Made by a program: the position numbers and the translations under genes. From Protonemura montana (lineage: Eukaryota; Arthropoda; Insecta; Plecoptera; Nemouridae): a stretch of DNA of 64,000 bases. Numbering within the stretch: the stretch's first letter is position 1; the number at the start of each line of letters is the position of its first letter. Location: NCBI GenBank assembly GCA_947568835.1, contig OX387607.1:9501701-9565700 (forward strand), read 5' to 3'. The notes beneath the pieces are model-generated. The model worked only from the letters and a program-made list of their open reading frames with translations, was not told the origin of the DNA and did not search any database. Shown here one piece after another: positions 24,081 through 36,729 of the stretch.

Positions 24081-26357
24081 CTAAGCGCCCTTCAGCATCT
24101 TGGTCTTGAGATCTGGATGATTAGCGCTCATCACTACCTTTTGTCTAGTGTAAACATAATCCCTGGTGACTTTCGGACTAACGTTCGTGTAGTATCCAAT
24201 AGTGTCGGGCTCGCGAACGGGCGGTGGTCTCTTCTCGTTTTTAGAAGCCCCTCGATGCTCCGGTCGACTCTGACCCGCGCTCTGGGGCTTGTTGCGACCC
24301 TCTGGGTTGTAACTAGCCACTTGAGGGTACTTGTATTGATAAAACGTCTTCGTATTTGGGTTTGCCGCCTCCTTCTGTGGCCGTTCGTTTGCTTCTTCTT
24401 CATTACTTGAGTCAACATATCGTGCTCTAGCTTCTTTATAGCTATCCTCGAATTGTTGTTTTTCTCTTTCGGTTCGGAACTTCTTTGCTGGTTCGTCGTC
24501 TTCATCATCATCGTCCTCTTGACTGTTGCGTGGCCTGTTGGAATTCAATTTTCTCTGGTTCGATAATTTTCCCGAATATGGGTTGCGGCTTGGACTCGAT
24601 TCCTCTTCTTTGCCCGGTTTTGGTTTTCTGTAATGGCTGTAATCCTCGTTATCGTCGTTTCTATATCGATTTAACGAATCTTCATGTCTTTGCGAGTTTT
24701 TATATTTCTGTTCACTGGAGGTATCCTCCGAGCTGTCGTCATCGCTATCGTCATCGTCTTCATCTTCCTCCGAAGAATCCCGATAAGGACCTCTGTAAGG
24801 ACGCTGAGCCGTGTTTGGTCGTTTGTAGTCATCCGACTCGTCTTCCTGGACTTTTGCGTTGGACGCTTGGAAAAAGTTACACGGTTTAAATTGATCCTCG
24901 TCAGGTTCCTTTTTCACCACGTTAGTCGGCGCAGCTTGATTCAACTCACCGAAGAAGTTGTTAAACTCACTATTCACGTGAGGATTAAGACTGGTTCCTG
25001 CAGGCTTTTCACCATCGTTCTGGAACGACTGTGCAAACGGCCCCGAGTTAAAGTAGCTCTGGAACATCTTGCTAAAGTCTGGTCCCCCGCCTTGTGTGTC
25101 ATCCCCGAGGAAATTGATGGCTTGGTTCTGTTGCGTCTGCCCGAAGACGAGAGGACTTCCGTGTTGCTGGCTCTGCCCGATCACGCCGTGCGGCAACGCC
25201 ACGTTGGGCGCGGCTTTGTAATTTCCAAGACTCGATACCACCTTTCCCTTATCTATATAAGATTGCTGAGCCAGAGGATACGCACCCACAAGCTTTTGAG
25301 GTGCCGGGAGTTTATGGCTGGCTAGGTATTGTCCGTACTGAGGCGGTAGAACAGTTTGCGACGTGGGTTGGTAGTTTAGTTGGGGCGAGGCGGTGAATTG
25401 GTTGAGTTGGCTGAGTGCTGGGAGTTTTGTTAGGGTGTACGGCAAAGGGGTCGCTGCTTGAAGAGGTTGCGTGTAGAAAACAGCTGGCTGTTTGCTGTGA
25501 ATCGTGTTTTGCGGTTGTTGCAAGAGATACTGAGGCTGGGGCAGATTCGGATACTGGTGCGGGACAAAATTAATCGTTGAACCGTCAGCTTGGATCTGCT
25601 TGTAACTTTGAGGCGTCTGATAAACTTGACCGTTTTTCAAAGCTTGGGGGTGAACATGGTAGACGACGCCGCTTTCCGATTGCTGTATCATCGGCTGGCC
25701 TTCGTAACTTTGTTTCTCTTCAAACGCCTTTGTCGATGTGTGCGAGTTTCGAATCACCTTTTCGATCCCCGTGAATTGAGGATGCTTAAAAGACAAAGTC
25801 GCTCCTACCGTCTGCTGGTGCTCGTGCAAATTTTCAGGGCTGTAGATCAGTTTGCTTCTTAGTCCATCTTCTGATTTCTCAGAATTTGGCGAGTACTGTG
25901 GATTCATATCCTGTTTAGAGGAAATGGTCGGCATTTTCCGGCTCCAGTTTTCATCAGGATCAGTCGAGTTTGAAGCCAAGGCGCTGGCGAGCGCGACGAG
26001 TAGTACACCCTGAAACAGTTAAAGTGGAGGTGCCGTTAGATTACAAGGTCTTCTCCAAGGTCTTGACCAATCACTTTAGTCAGGTTTCACACAAATTAAA
26101 ATAAATACACCATCGCTAATCTGTGTTATAAGAAATTACACTTTATCACAATCGAATTTAATTAAACCGGACCCAAATCGTCTTCTTCATTCAGAAAATT
26201 CAATGAACCGTGGAACTAACATTCATCTTCACCACCCAAGACGACAATAAACTCAAAGAAGATCCGCACTTAGATTCGTCAATTGATAATACTCCGTTCA
26301 GCTACCACTAAAACTTACCGTTGCCAGTGTCATTCTAGGAGGTTGATCTCGCTTCAT
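24081..26357 (-). CDS. Gene D: secreted Gln/Tyr/Pro protein with acidic C-terminal half, 655 aa
   Basis: Exons 26357-26319 (13 codons, donor GTAAGT) and 26009-24081, phase 0. Start MKRDQPPRMTLAT|GVLLVALASALAS; an internal Met at residue 9 could also serve. Residues of about 25-330 are Gln/Pro/Tyr/Ser-rich without strict repeats (VYHVHPQALKNGQVYQTPQ, QYGQYLASHKLPAPQK). Residues of about 330-400 include FSKMFQSYFNSGPFAQSF and FNNFFGELNQ. From about 410 the protein becomes strongly acidic and polar (SSEEDEDDDDSDDDSSED; EDDDDEDDEPAKKFRTERE), then basic near the end (YTRQKVVMSANHPDLKTKM). There is a single Cys in the mature part. Acidic Ser/Asp tracts could bind calcium or mineral or act as phosphorylation targets; that is inference. 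No known domain recognised. Confidence 0.85.
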
Positions 26358-26397
26358 TGTCTGCAAATGGTGTGCTCTTCTGGTAGCGTCCGCCGGA

Positions 26398-26406
26398 CTT
26401 TATATA
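26398..26406 (-). promoter_or_regulatory. TATA box of gene D
   Basis: TATATAAAG on the minus strand, 42-49 bp before the gene D ATG. It predicts a transcription start near 26375 and a leader of about 18 nt. Confidence 0.65.
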
Positions 26407-26409
26407 GCT

Positions 26410-28930
26410 GCCGCCATTGCAACGATGGCTGACGTTTCGGTGATAGGTTCGAGCCACCAGGAAAGTGAAGATAAGCACTTCACACACCATTGGCGATATT
26501 TGTTGCCGCAACTCAAACTCGACTCTACCGCAGTCATGCTTCCGAACGAAAATCCAGCTTGTCGTTTTTTTGGTCGATCTTCGACAGTAACGTTCTGTGG
26601 ATACCTACAATGGACTTTCGATTGGAGTTGGTAAATCGAAATGTAGGACGGCGTGCGGTAGATGTTTGTTTTAATTGTGCGTTGTATATGGTTCGCCCCA
26701 AAAACTCATGTTTAATGGGTTTTGTAGGTAGCAAGATTTGTATAAATTTGATCAACTTTTCAACCCATCTTGACTCGATTATCTAAGCTAACTTGCATAC
26801 CAACCCTCAACCCTTCCCGTCAGATATATACCAGAAAAATAATTACAATGCAATGCAAAACATTTGGCAGCAGAGTCAATAATCCCATTCTGACAGCTGT
26901 CATGTTTCAGAGGTTAATATTGACTTCTACTAATAGGTGAACAAAGTCCCTCAATAACATCTCGTTTCTCCTGAGTTTTTGGGATACACTATAATATGGG
27001 GGAAAACATAAACACTATCCCATAATTAATCGTAATGCGATTTTGTTCAGTGATTTCAGTTCATAGCTCGGAATTCATTCATTCTAAAAATAACTATCGG
27101 TCAATAATTCTGCTCTGATAAAAATGATAATTTAATTTCATCTGCATTCTGAGACCGATCTGCATAATCATCTGAAATTGATGCGGTCAGTCACATCAGC
27201 TACTCGCTAAGCGTCACGGAATCCAATTCACTATCAAAGAAGTTTTATTAAAATATCAATTTCACATCTGGCAAAGAATGCAGAACGCTATCAGTAAAAC
27301 AAACAAACCGCTTTACGAACGAAAGTCTTGCGGTGCTCAAGTTTCTCAGGGAAAAACGTCATGTAAAAGATGAAATACGTGAGGTGTTTGTTGTGTTGGT
27401 CAAGTTTAGGGATTGTTTTTGAAGCCTTGGCCGCAATGCAGCAAAGCGCGTTGTGCAAAAGGAAAATGTCTTTGGAAAAAAAATGTTGCATGTTCGTGTT
27501 GCCATTTTAAAGTCAATTTAACACGTTTGGGAAGCGGTGCATCGTGCAAAAATATAATTTGTTTGGGAAACGTTGTTTTTGGGAAAGGTATCTCTTTATT
27601 TTCGGTGAGAAAAAAAACTGTGCCTGTTCGATAGCAATTGAGATTAATCGACGACGGTGGTATACATGAGAATACAGCTTCATCGAATCATCTCAAAAAA
27701 CGAACAGTTTTGGCACACAACCCCGCTAAGGTTTAGTTATAAACTTAATTGGACTCCTGTAGCTTCTAATCAAGACATTAAAGTCCTGTAATTACAACTC
27801 AGATTTACAAATCACCACACTTTACTAAAAAAAAAAAAAGTGTGGGAAATTTTTGAATAATTACTCTGTCAATCGGACGAAAAAGGCTACTTGGCGCCGA
27901 GGTGAAGTGGGGTGTGACGAAAACGAGTGACTTGCTGATTATCGAGCAGCTCCACCAGACGACAAATTTCCGTTCGGAATGAGTGACCGGTAGGTCCTCG
28001 CGAGTCACGCTTTTTTTACTGAGCAGTCACCTTTTTTTGTCATCCAGGAAAAGGAATTGGCTGTGAATAATGTGTTATTCAACAAGCTACTTCGAATTCG
28101 GGCGTGAACTCAAATGTGACATTTCGAGTGGAAGAATTAGACACAACTTTGTAATGAAAGACAATATATTTTTATACAAAATGTACATTAATAACAGTTG
28201 CAAATAATAAACACGGCGACGAATGTAATAAAAGTACGAAGCAAGTTCAATTTGTGATTTATCATTCAACAAAACACACAAACAAATTAAAATTAAAAAT
28301 CAATTAGCACAATTAAAATCATACGTCAGCTGCGTACTCTGATAACCACGGAGATGAAAACCTACTTAAAGAAATTACCTCGTCATGTGATTTGATTAAA
28401 ACTAAGGAAAAGTGTGCGCATACATTTATTACATTCTGAAAGCGTGTTAAGAGTTGAGCTAGATCGTAATTAAATTCAAATACGCTCAAATCGCGTGATT
28501 ATTTCACGACGCTCTCGACGCATGGTAGATCTTACGACGCCACGCACTGCAAATTCTGCTTGCCAATTGTTCTTATCGTCACTACTTTCCTCAAGTACGC
28601 GTTGATTTCAAGAACAATCTGCAGATATTTCACGTGCGCCATGTTCCACTCAAAATTACGTCAGTTAACAAGCGAGAAAATTGATCGAAGAAAGCGGAAT
28701 AAATAATTTTATGAGCGATGAGTTCAAGTTTGAAAAATGAAACGAAAAAAAAATGTGAGAGAGTGACAAAAATATGATACCTAAATAATTTTCTTGAAAA
28801 TGTAAAAAAAAATTTGAAGAAATAAATTAAAATGCCCGAATTTTGCGACCTGTTCGAATTTTTTTGCGAATTCAAAATGCACCAGATGAGTATTTCCGTC
28901 ATTTTACGAATTTCCCAGTAAAGAAATCAC
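26410..28930. other. Gene-free interval between genes D and E
   Basis: AT-rich DNA with no supported gene or named repeat. It includes the gene E 3' flank. The short open frames here are overlapping and lack splice or codon support. Confidence 0.4.
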
Positions 28931-31900
28931 CTACTTTCCTACGGGAGGAGGCTTCAAGTCTAGCGAGAAACCAGCAGTAATAGGAAACTCCATCGTTTTC
29001 ATATTGCTTTTCATAACGTGACTAACTTTTCCATTTGCAGGCTTGAAAATCGACACTGAAAGCTTGCTGTTGTAATGTGCCAGCTCCTTTTGTCTCTGCA
29101 GCATCTCTTGGTGCATCCTCTCCTTCTCCGTTAGCGGCTTATCCTTCCCGAGCATTACCTCCCGTTCCCTATACACAAAGCTCGCCGGACTCCCGTTAAA
29201 CTTGATTGACTCCTGCCTGACATTTGAGGGCGACCCCTCGTATTGCACGTGCGCGAACCCCTGCTGTCGCGATTGTTTCGTCGAGTCAGACAGCGAGTTT
29301 TTCACGGCGTGATGATGACCAAGTAGATTCGTTGACAAAACGATTGGTCGATTGTAGTTCATCGGAGGCGGCAACGATTGAGTTTGACTTTTTAATCTTG
29401 GTCCAATAGTTTCGTGGTAGAGAACACCATAGTTCGGTGTTTTTGTATTGGGATTTCGACCTACCTGGATGTTATTTTTTGGTGGTGGGACCAATCGGTG
29501 ACTAGGACGTGTCATTGCTGATTGAATTCCGTGATTATTACCACCCATGAATGGTCCCTGACTGAAATAATTAATCGGGGGTCTTGAGCTCTGAAATTGT
29601 TGGAAAGGCATCCCCGATTGCGATAAGTGATGCCCGTTTACCACATTCGTGTTGAGATCAGCGAAATGTTGCGGGTTGTAATAGAAGTTTGCGCCCTGGA
29701 TCATTGTTCCGGTAGGTATCTTTGCCGGGGTGAAAAGTCCCTGACCAGGCGCGTAGGACTCCAAGCTGCCAAAGCCTGAGACCGAGGGGCTCACGTAACC
29801 ATGATGAGGCTTGAACAGGGGCCCACTGGGCCCACTCAGCTGATTGTGGTAGCTTACTTGATTTTGACTAGGCTGCTGGCTAATTAGGTGATTATTGATG
29901 CCGTCAAATGTTAAAATCGGAAGGAACTGTTCCTGAAAATTATGCTGTTTTTTTGGTTTGCTGAAAGACCCTTGGCCGTTCGCTTCGCTTAGCACGTAAC
30001 CGACATTATGTGGACTTCCTATTTGTTTCAAGCCTCCTTTTAATTGCTCGTTAATTTCTTTCTGGCTGTTATTTTCTTCCACTATGCGGACGCCCTGTTT
30101 AAGACCGTAATTACCATTAAGTATATCCTTCTCTGTTTGCTCCACATAACTGACTTGGCTCTGACTAGCTTGGTTTTGGGCTCCGCTTGGCTCGTTCTGT
30201 CGCTGACCTGTTTGGTGCCCCAAGATCAACTGAATCGCGTCACTCTCTTTCAAAATTCCACCCTCCCCAATCTGCCCCCCTGCATTACTGGACCCCTGCG
30301 AATTCCCCAAAAAACTGTGTCCGAAGTTGATTTGGTGACCCCCAAACGAATTCTGTCTGAAGTTGAAAGGGTAAATATCGGCATCTTTCTGGTGCCCGGT
30401 AATAGCATTACTGTAGTCAAAACCTACGCTGTGAACTAAGGCTTTATTGTGGTCAAAGTTTTGACTCATCATTACTTGATTGTCGACCAATGGAAGAGCT
30501 TGTGGGAGATAATTAATCTCGTGGTTGTTGGCCACTGGAATTGTCTGCAAGGTATTGAAATGCGACGCTTGTGGATTTTCTAACATTGGGAGATAAAAGA
30601 AATCTTCGTGTTCGTGTTGCTGTTGCTGTTGCAGCTGCTGCTGTAGCTGTTTCTGTTGCTGCTGTTGCTGCTGTTGCTGCTGTTGCTGCTGTTGCTGCTG
30701 TTGCTGCTGTTGCTGCTGTTGCTGCTGTTGCTGCTGTTGCTGTTGCTGTTGTTGCTGTTGTTGCTGCTGCTGTTGCTGTTTCTGCATTTGCTGCTGTTGA
30801 AGCTGCTCGAATTTAGCCCTGCCATTAAACTTGTTGTGCGCTTTTGGGTAATGTCTCGTTCTCTGCGGCGCCTGTTCCTTCTGCCTCGGTCGTTCCGCCT
30901 CGTTCTGTTCCTCATTAACTGGCGCACTGCTCGCCACCTCCAGACCGCCCACAGTCTTCCACTGATACGGCTCGGACTTGTAGTGGATCGTGCTAGAAGG
31001 CTCCTGCGACACCACCACATAATGGTGCATCGGGTCTTGCTCCTTCGCCTCGTGCCGATGCGGCTCGTGCTCGTGCGAAATCAACTGCGCGTTGTGGTAC
31101 GACTGCGCCACCGCGTGCTTCCCAGACTCGTGATGCACGTGTTCCATTTGCTGAGCGTGTCCGGAACTCGGTACGTAATGTACTTCTGGACCGGTGTGCA
31201 CGAATTGCACTTGCGCGCTCTCCCTATGAGGGTAATGCGACTGCACATACTTGGCACTCGAATCCGCGTCGACGTGCGTGTGGTACTTGGTGCTGGGCGC
31301 CGTCGGACCGCTGGGATGATCCAGGACGTATCGAACATTGTCGATAACATGCGGTTGGTTTGACTCTGGTGCACTGGGCGCGGAGTGCACCACATACTGC
31401 GTGTGGTCTGTTTGTGTCTGCAAGTAGGTGTTTGAGGACTCGGGACCCGAGGGTTGGACTACGTATTGCGGGACTATGCTGATCAGTTGCTGGTTTTGAA
31501 TCGAATGTGAGTGTCCGCCGTTTCCGCTGAACGCGTGTCCTGTCGGTCTGCCTATGATGATCTCGTCGTTGGCGCTGGGGACGTGTCCACTGATTGCACT
31601 ACCCGATGGAGACTGTCTTGAGTCGTGGCCGTATTTCATGTCATCGGGAGGACTGATAAAACCGATCGTGTAGCCGACGTTAAACGTAGATGATGGCCGC
31701 TCGTGATGCGGCGTTTTTTGCTTCTCTCTCTCTTTTCCCTTGTCCTGATCTTGATCCATCGGACCTTCAATAACGTTCACCTGTTCACCGCCAAACTGTC
31801 CGCCATGAAACATCTGGAAGTTTTGAGACGACCTCACTTTGTCGTCTTCATCGTGGCTCTGCATTATCGAGTAGCTCACGTTCGGCTCGACTTCTTTGCG

Positions 31901-32738
31901 TGGTTGACGTGGACTCATCATCAGATCTGTGTGCTTCATCTCCTCCATTTGCATGGTGTCTTCACTTTGTCGTTTGCGCGCCCTGTCAATTTTCTTGCCC
32001 GTTTTGCGACTGTTAAAAAGATGGTGCTCGACGAAAGAGGTCGCTTCTTGTTGGTTCTGCGAGTCTGTCCTCTGAAGTCTTTCTTTGACAAGTCGATGAA
32101 CGTCGACAGATGATTTTGATGTCTGCTCGTTCACGCCTCTGGTCGCCTTGTGCTTGATAGTTGGGTCGCTGAAAGGCCACCCTTTAGGGGGGTCTTGCAC
32201 TGTAAGGCCACCTACCGGGCCAGTTCCCGTCAGCTCGTGTTGGTACTTGGACATGCGATCGATGTCTTCCTGAATGTCCTGGGCGACGTCGTGGATGGGA
32301 AGGGCGGGACGCCGACGCTTGAGGGTTCCATCGAGGTCGGAGGTAGCCGCGATTGGCGACAGGGTGCAGAGAAGAACAACGATCACGCTCTGTTGGGGAG
32401 AGAACGGTTGTTAGTCGTGTTTAGGGTTAAATGTGGAATTTCGACAAAACACGTGTAACTTTTGTGTCACACTCTTATAACTACTATTTAGTGTAAAAAT
32501 CTGTAGCTAACGACATAGAAATTCCTTTCAAGACAATCGATAGCGGATGTACACTTGACAAATGCCCATTAATATTTTCTTTTTGGTATGGGACGCCATG
32601 GGTTTTCCCAAAAAGGTGTGGCTATTTTATTTATCCTCAATATAATTTATTTGTTTTTATCATCTTTGATCAAATAATGTCCAAAAAAGTGAAAATCTGA
32701 TTTTTGAACACAAAAACAATACTCACAATTGATTTCAT
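28931..32738 (-). CDS. Gene E: large secreted His/Gln-rich protein with long polyQ, 1156 aa
   Basis: Exons 32738-32727 (MKSI, donor GTGAGT) and 32389-28931, phase 0. Signal peptide MKSI|SVIVVLLCTLSPIAA, then TSDLDGTLKRRRPAL with a furin-like KRRR at about residues 28-31. The N-terminal third is charged (KKIDRARKRQSEDTMQMEE). Residues of about 230-500 are His/Ser/Tyr-rich with repeated YVV/YVL blocks (VPQYVVQPSGPESS, TQYVVHSAPSAPES, VRYVLDHPSGPTAP). A run of about 40 glutamines sits mid-protein, then Asn/Gln/Gly/His-rich sequence. The C-terminus is LDLKPPPVGK. It is an extracellular low-complexity protein; no catalytic or chitin-binding domain seen. YV(V/L)..PSGP repeats and His-rich stretches suggest a matrix or adhesive protein (inference). 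Confidence 0.85.
30655..30780 (-). repeat. CAG/CAA repeat coding for polyglutamine in gene E
   Basis: A 9-bp CAGCAGCAA-type unit is repeated many times in gene E and encodes about 40 consecutive Gln. The regular unit indicates tandem expansion and probable length polymorphism. The large plus-strand leucine/alanine frames here are its shadows. Confidence 0.9.
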
Positions 32739-32953
32739 AGCGGCAATCAAATATCCACTGGTCCGTAATCACACGTCACCCACAAAACAACAAATTAATT
32801 ACGAATCACAACCACCAATTCTAAACTACCCTCATGTCCACTATGAAAGAGCAAAAAACCTAAAGCTAGACAAGCACTCGTACACAAGCACACACTACGT
32901 GCTCACGTCTTCGAATTCTAATTGATAATGGTACATTACCAGCGAGCTTTTCC

Positions 32954-32961
32954 GTTTTATA
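32954..32961 (-). promoter_or_regulatory. TATA box of gene E
   Basis: TATAAAAC on the minus strand, about 220 bp before the gene E ATG. It implies a leader of roughly 190 nt, longer than in the neighbours. Confidence 0.5.
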
Positions 32962-33784
32962 TGTCTACCCCCGATAATTAGACGCATTACATGGTCACCG
33001 AATCACGGCAAGTGCTTCAATACGATACGATATGTACGATTACAACGCGGCGTACTTTCTCGCAGTACGTATGTCTTCTTGCTACGAAACCACGCTCTGA
33101 ATACTACTCGGGTACTTACTTATTCATTTGACTGCCAATGCCTAACCAATTAGAAGTTTTATATATGGGTTTATCAACGAGCAGCCCATGTGTGTGTGTG
33201 TTTGTGTGTGTCTGTGTGTTTTTTTTTCTATACTTTTACCTTGATTATTAAATTTGACGGGAGCTGCAGGTATATGGTAGCGTTTGTTTTATCTCATTTG
33301 AAAATGATGGTTTATGGTAGGTGTTGGTCTAGAAATTTGGTGAGATTTAAAAGGCGTGGTCACGATTTTTAAAATGATATTTGCTTCAGATAGCGAGGAT
33401 TGTAATTAATTTACTTTAGCAGTATGAAAATTAGGATGAATTTAATTAAAACTGAATACGTTTGCTAAGGAATGTAATGAATACGGGTAGTAAAGAAATG
33501 GAGACACATTATTTTTTCATTCAATTTTATTAAATTGACGAGATATCTTTTTGAGAAAGGGTTTACATGAAATTTCCACACTTTGATGCAGAAACAATTA
33601 CTCCGCTCAGCGAAGGAACCTACTTTTTCAGCTGTGGAACCACCGGTCGTTTTTGAGAGACCATTACAAACCAAATCTGCCAATATTCGCTATTTTAAGT
33701 GCCTTTTACGCTTTTTTCGCGGCAAAATATTTTGTTTTTTGAGGTATTCTAAGAATTTTCCTGTAAATTCTTTCCTGTATTTTC

Positions 33785-33925
33785 CTGTAAAATCTTGGGA
33801 ATTATTTTGCAGGTGAAATAAGCATTTTTGAGTCCCGCCACTAAAATCATAACTGAAATGAATTCGTAAGTTGTAAGCAACACTGGGGAGCAGTCCTTAG
33901 CGTGGCATCTTCTCTCGCGGGCTAG
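33785..33925 (+). repeat. Dispersed repeat R1, copy 2 (3' half)
   Basis: Matches the 3' half of 12040-12335: AATCTTGGGAATTATTTTGC, GAGTCCCGCCA, GCAACACTGGGGAGCAGTC and GGCATCTTCTCTCGCGG. Weak similarity to the 5' half may extend back to about 33595. Confidence 0.65.
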
Positions 33926-34074
33926 ACTGTAGACTATTTAGTAATTAAATAAGTCAAAATCAGTTTTGTTTATATCGAACTAAAAGTTAACTAGAAGTAA
34001 ACCCAGTTATTACAAGTCTCGTGAATGATTATCATAAAAGAGCAATAAATAACAAGTAATGTGTTGGTTCAGTC

Positions 34075-34155
34075 AGCTGGCCGTGTCAGCCTATTTTCCT
34101 CACGTGGTCGCTCATCGGTTTCAAGGATGTGTGGATTTGATCCTGAGCAGACTCG
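34075..34155 (+). other. tRNA-like fragment
   Basis: GTGTGGATTTGATCCTGAGC resembles a degraded B box, with GCTGGCCGTGTCAGCC upstream as a weak A-box region. No cloverleaf can be folded. Possibly the head of an old tRNA-derived SINE. Confidence 0.2.
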
Positions 34156-34627
34156 CTCGCATTTTCACTTGTCGCGCGCAATTAACCGCAAATCGGATCA
34201 AACTCGCACGTTTATAGGTCAACTGGCGCTAGTTAATTTCATACTAAATTTAATAATTGCTGGTCATTAGTAAACTTTTAATGATGATTCTTAGTTACTT
34301 CATTAAGACTACATTTTGTTTTCAAGTATCTTAAAATTGTTTACCGTTTACAGAAAATAGTTCACTGACAGAGTTATTTATGGTTTGTAGCTCTGTGACC
34401 ATCAATTTGTTAAGTTAATTCCAAATGTGACCAACAAAGCGTTAAATTTTTTATGAAAGATTTCAAGAATGCATTTAAAAGTGCATTGTATATGTACATC
34501 CATTTTATAAGTACCTTTATAGCTTCTTTAATTCACCGACTAATCCATATATAATTGTATTGAATTACGTACAAAAATATTCAACCTCACTACAGAATGC
34601 AATCACATTTAATACAATACATTTGTT

Positions 34628-36100
34628 TCATTTTCTAACATTAGATGCTTTCTCGTTAAAGTGCGCATATTTGTTGAAATTATGCTGGTAATTTTCCCCA
34701 CTAAGATGTCGAGGGTCCATCACAGCTTCCGTTACTTGCGCTGGTGGTTTAGGCACCGCAGAGTCCTGCTTCTTAAGAACATGTTCAGGATTATAAGAAA
34801 CAGAGGGAACGAAAGGCACCTTATTATGCAAATTATCACTTCTGAAAATGGCCTGAGTTTGAAGTGGATGACTAGAAGCCTGATTGGCCAACTGATTCTG
34901 CATCATGCTGTATAAAAGTGATTGGTAATTGTACATAGATTGCATCAACTGGGGATATTTATACTGTCCCACCATCGATACAGGATTTTGAAACCCAGTA
35001 CCAAAGTTCAAAATGACAACCGGCTGCATTTGAGGCTGTACACCCCCATAAAAACTAGGAACACCACCGAAATTCGGCATAACATTTGCGTGCCCCAAAT
35101 GCGCTGACGGATTAGCTGCAAGCATAGCACCGAGCCCTCCAAAATGTGGAACCATTCCATGCATCAAAGAAACTGGATTGGAGACCGGGAAAGATTTCCC
35201 GAGTTGCTGATTACTTAAACCTGGATAAAACTGCGATTTCCCAGTTTGATGTCCTCCACTTTCAATTTGTCCATCTTCATCTTTCCCTGCCGCATCTTCA
35301 CGTGTTGGCACATAATAAGTATACTTTGAATTTGCATCAATCTTATTCGATTGCACATCATTGACGTTTTGCACTACTGGCACATAAAACTGATACGGTT
35401 GGTCCACTGGTTGATAACTCCTCGACGATATTTTGTTGTGCCCGTGACCAAAGTGATCGACAGGCGTTCCCTTCGGTTTGAAGTCGTCGTCACCGGGTTT
35501 GATCACTGAGACGGCTGGATGCGACTCTAGCATGACGTTATCCGGTTCTGTCTTCATTTCGCTGGAGGACGTGGTCGACGGTTGGGTGGTCAGCGTTATA
35601 CTCCATGATACGTGCGCTAAAGATAGGCACACCTGAAAAAATCGGTGTACGTCGGGTGATAACTATTGAATAACTGCGGCCTTTGTTATTAGTCGGTGGT
35701 CTAAGGTGTTGCGAATCTAAAATTGGATAATCGCTAAACGAATTGGCCATGTATACTGTGAGATCTAAGAGAGTGAGGAGAAAATTTTAGGTACAACCGG
35801 GAAATGATTAAGACACGTAACGACATAATAGTTTTTTTTTTTTTTTTAACTTTTTTTTATCTTTAGGATCTCATGAACTTGTTAACAAATGTTAAGTGTT
35901 GTTTACATTTTGGTAGACCGGTATTTTATTTAAATTGTATAGCAATTAAAATCAGAGCTATACATTAATTGGGTTTCTTTTATCTTGGGACACTGGCTAC
36001 TCAACTTCTAGGTTTTACAATTTTTATTCTCAGATGCTAAGACGAGAAAGATTAAGATTTTTAGAAAACTTACCAGAAATCTCATGTTTATAAAATCCAT
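34628..36100 (-). CDS. Gene F: secreted Pro/Gln/Asn/Tyr-rich protein, 343 aa
   Basis: Exons 36100-36074 (MDFINMRFL, donor GTAAGT) and 35632-34628, phase 0. Signal peptide MDFINMRFL|VCLSLAHVSWS. The mature protein starts with a Thr/Ser-rich stretch (TTQPSTTSSSEMKTEPDN), then DHFGHGHNKISSRSYQP, YQFYVPVVQNVNDVQ and YTYYVPTREDAAG. The centre is rich in Gly/Met/Gln/Asn/Phe (FGGVPSFYGGVQPQMQP, VVILNFGTGFQNP, YNYQSLLYSMMQNQ). No cysteine after the signal peptide, no dibasic KRG and no recognised domain. Codon use is more AT-rich than in genes A, B, C and I. The repeated YVP tripeptides faintly recall gene E, so E and F may be closer relatives (inference). Confidence 0.82.
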
Positions 36101-36195
36101 TGCGTTTATATTAACCTACAAAATTTATTCAGTACACATCACACTCACACTGAGTCGAACGTAACCAAACTAAAGTGATTCCAAGCGAAGCCATA

Positions 36196-36204
36196 CCTTA
36201 TATA
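36196..36204 (-). promoter_or_regulatory. TATA box of gene F
   Basis: TATATAAGG on the minus strand, about 100 bp before the gene F ATG. A TCACTT initiator-like site lies about 30 bp downstream of it. Confidence 0.6.
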
Positions 36205-36729
36205 GGGATTACATTTAAAAACATATTTTAAACATCTATGTTTTCCCCTGGGTGACTTTACCAAATTGCGTCAATATCTTGGCACGTTCAGGCGAAAACG
36301 GCACAAACGTGCTCACCAGATGCGATATTTCTCAAACTGTATGCCTTTCTTGCATTTACGCGGCATTTCGCATCTGCCAATACTTTCTTCAGCTAAGATA
36401 TCTAACATATGGTATGACTTGTTTGTGTAAGTTTGAGTTGATTGCACTTTACAGGTATATAGTTGCAATCAGCAGTAAGTGCTGAGATTTGACTACAGCG
36501 AGAGTAGCGAGACAATTACGACAAGGTTACGGCATTGGAGCGAGGTAACATCAGATGTCATCCGGAAGATGGGAGAGAGCGAACTCTACCGAAAATCGGG
36601 GTAACTAAGCACATTTCTTCAACGACAAAAAACAGCGGAGACTTTAGGCAGAAAAAAACAATACTCACGAAATACTGTGTACTTTAAAAAATGTCCAGCA
36701 ATAATACATTTCTATTGAGGTGATAATTA

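Larger units (their letters stand above)
32970..34627. other. Interval between genes E and F
   Basis: Holds a TG-rich simple repeat near 33188-33222, an R1 repeat (33785-33925) and a tRNA-like fragment (about 34075-34155). A possible ATTAAA signal for gene F is at 34608-34613. No gene seen. Confidence 0.45.

Noticed and set aside
24684..25325. Plus-strand 213-codon open frame
   Set aside because: Antisense to gene D; composition follows the Asp/Glu and Gln codons on the other strand.
27413..27634. Small cysteine-rich plus-strand frame
   Set aside because: Cys codons come from repeated TGC-containing low-complexity DNA; no signal peptide or splice support.
30656..31363. Plus-strand open frame with about 40 leucines
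   Set aside because: It is the antisense of the CAG/CAA polyQ tract in gene E and has no promoter, splice or domain support.
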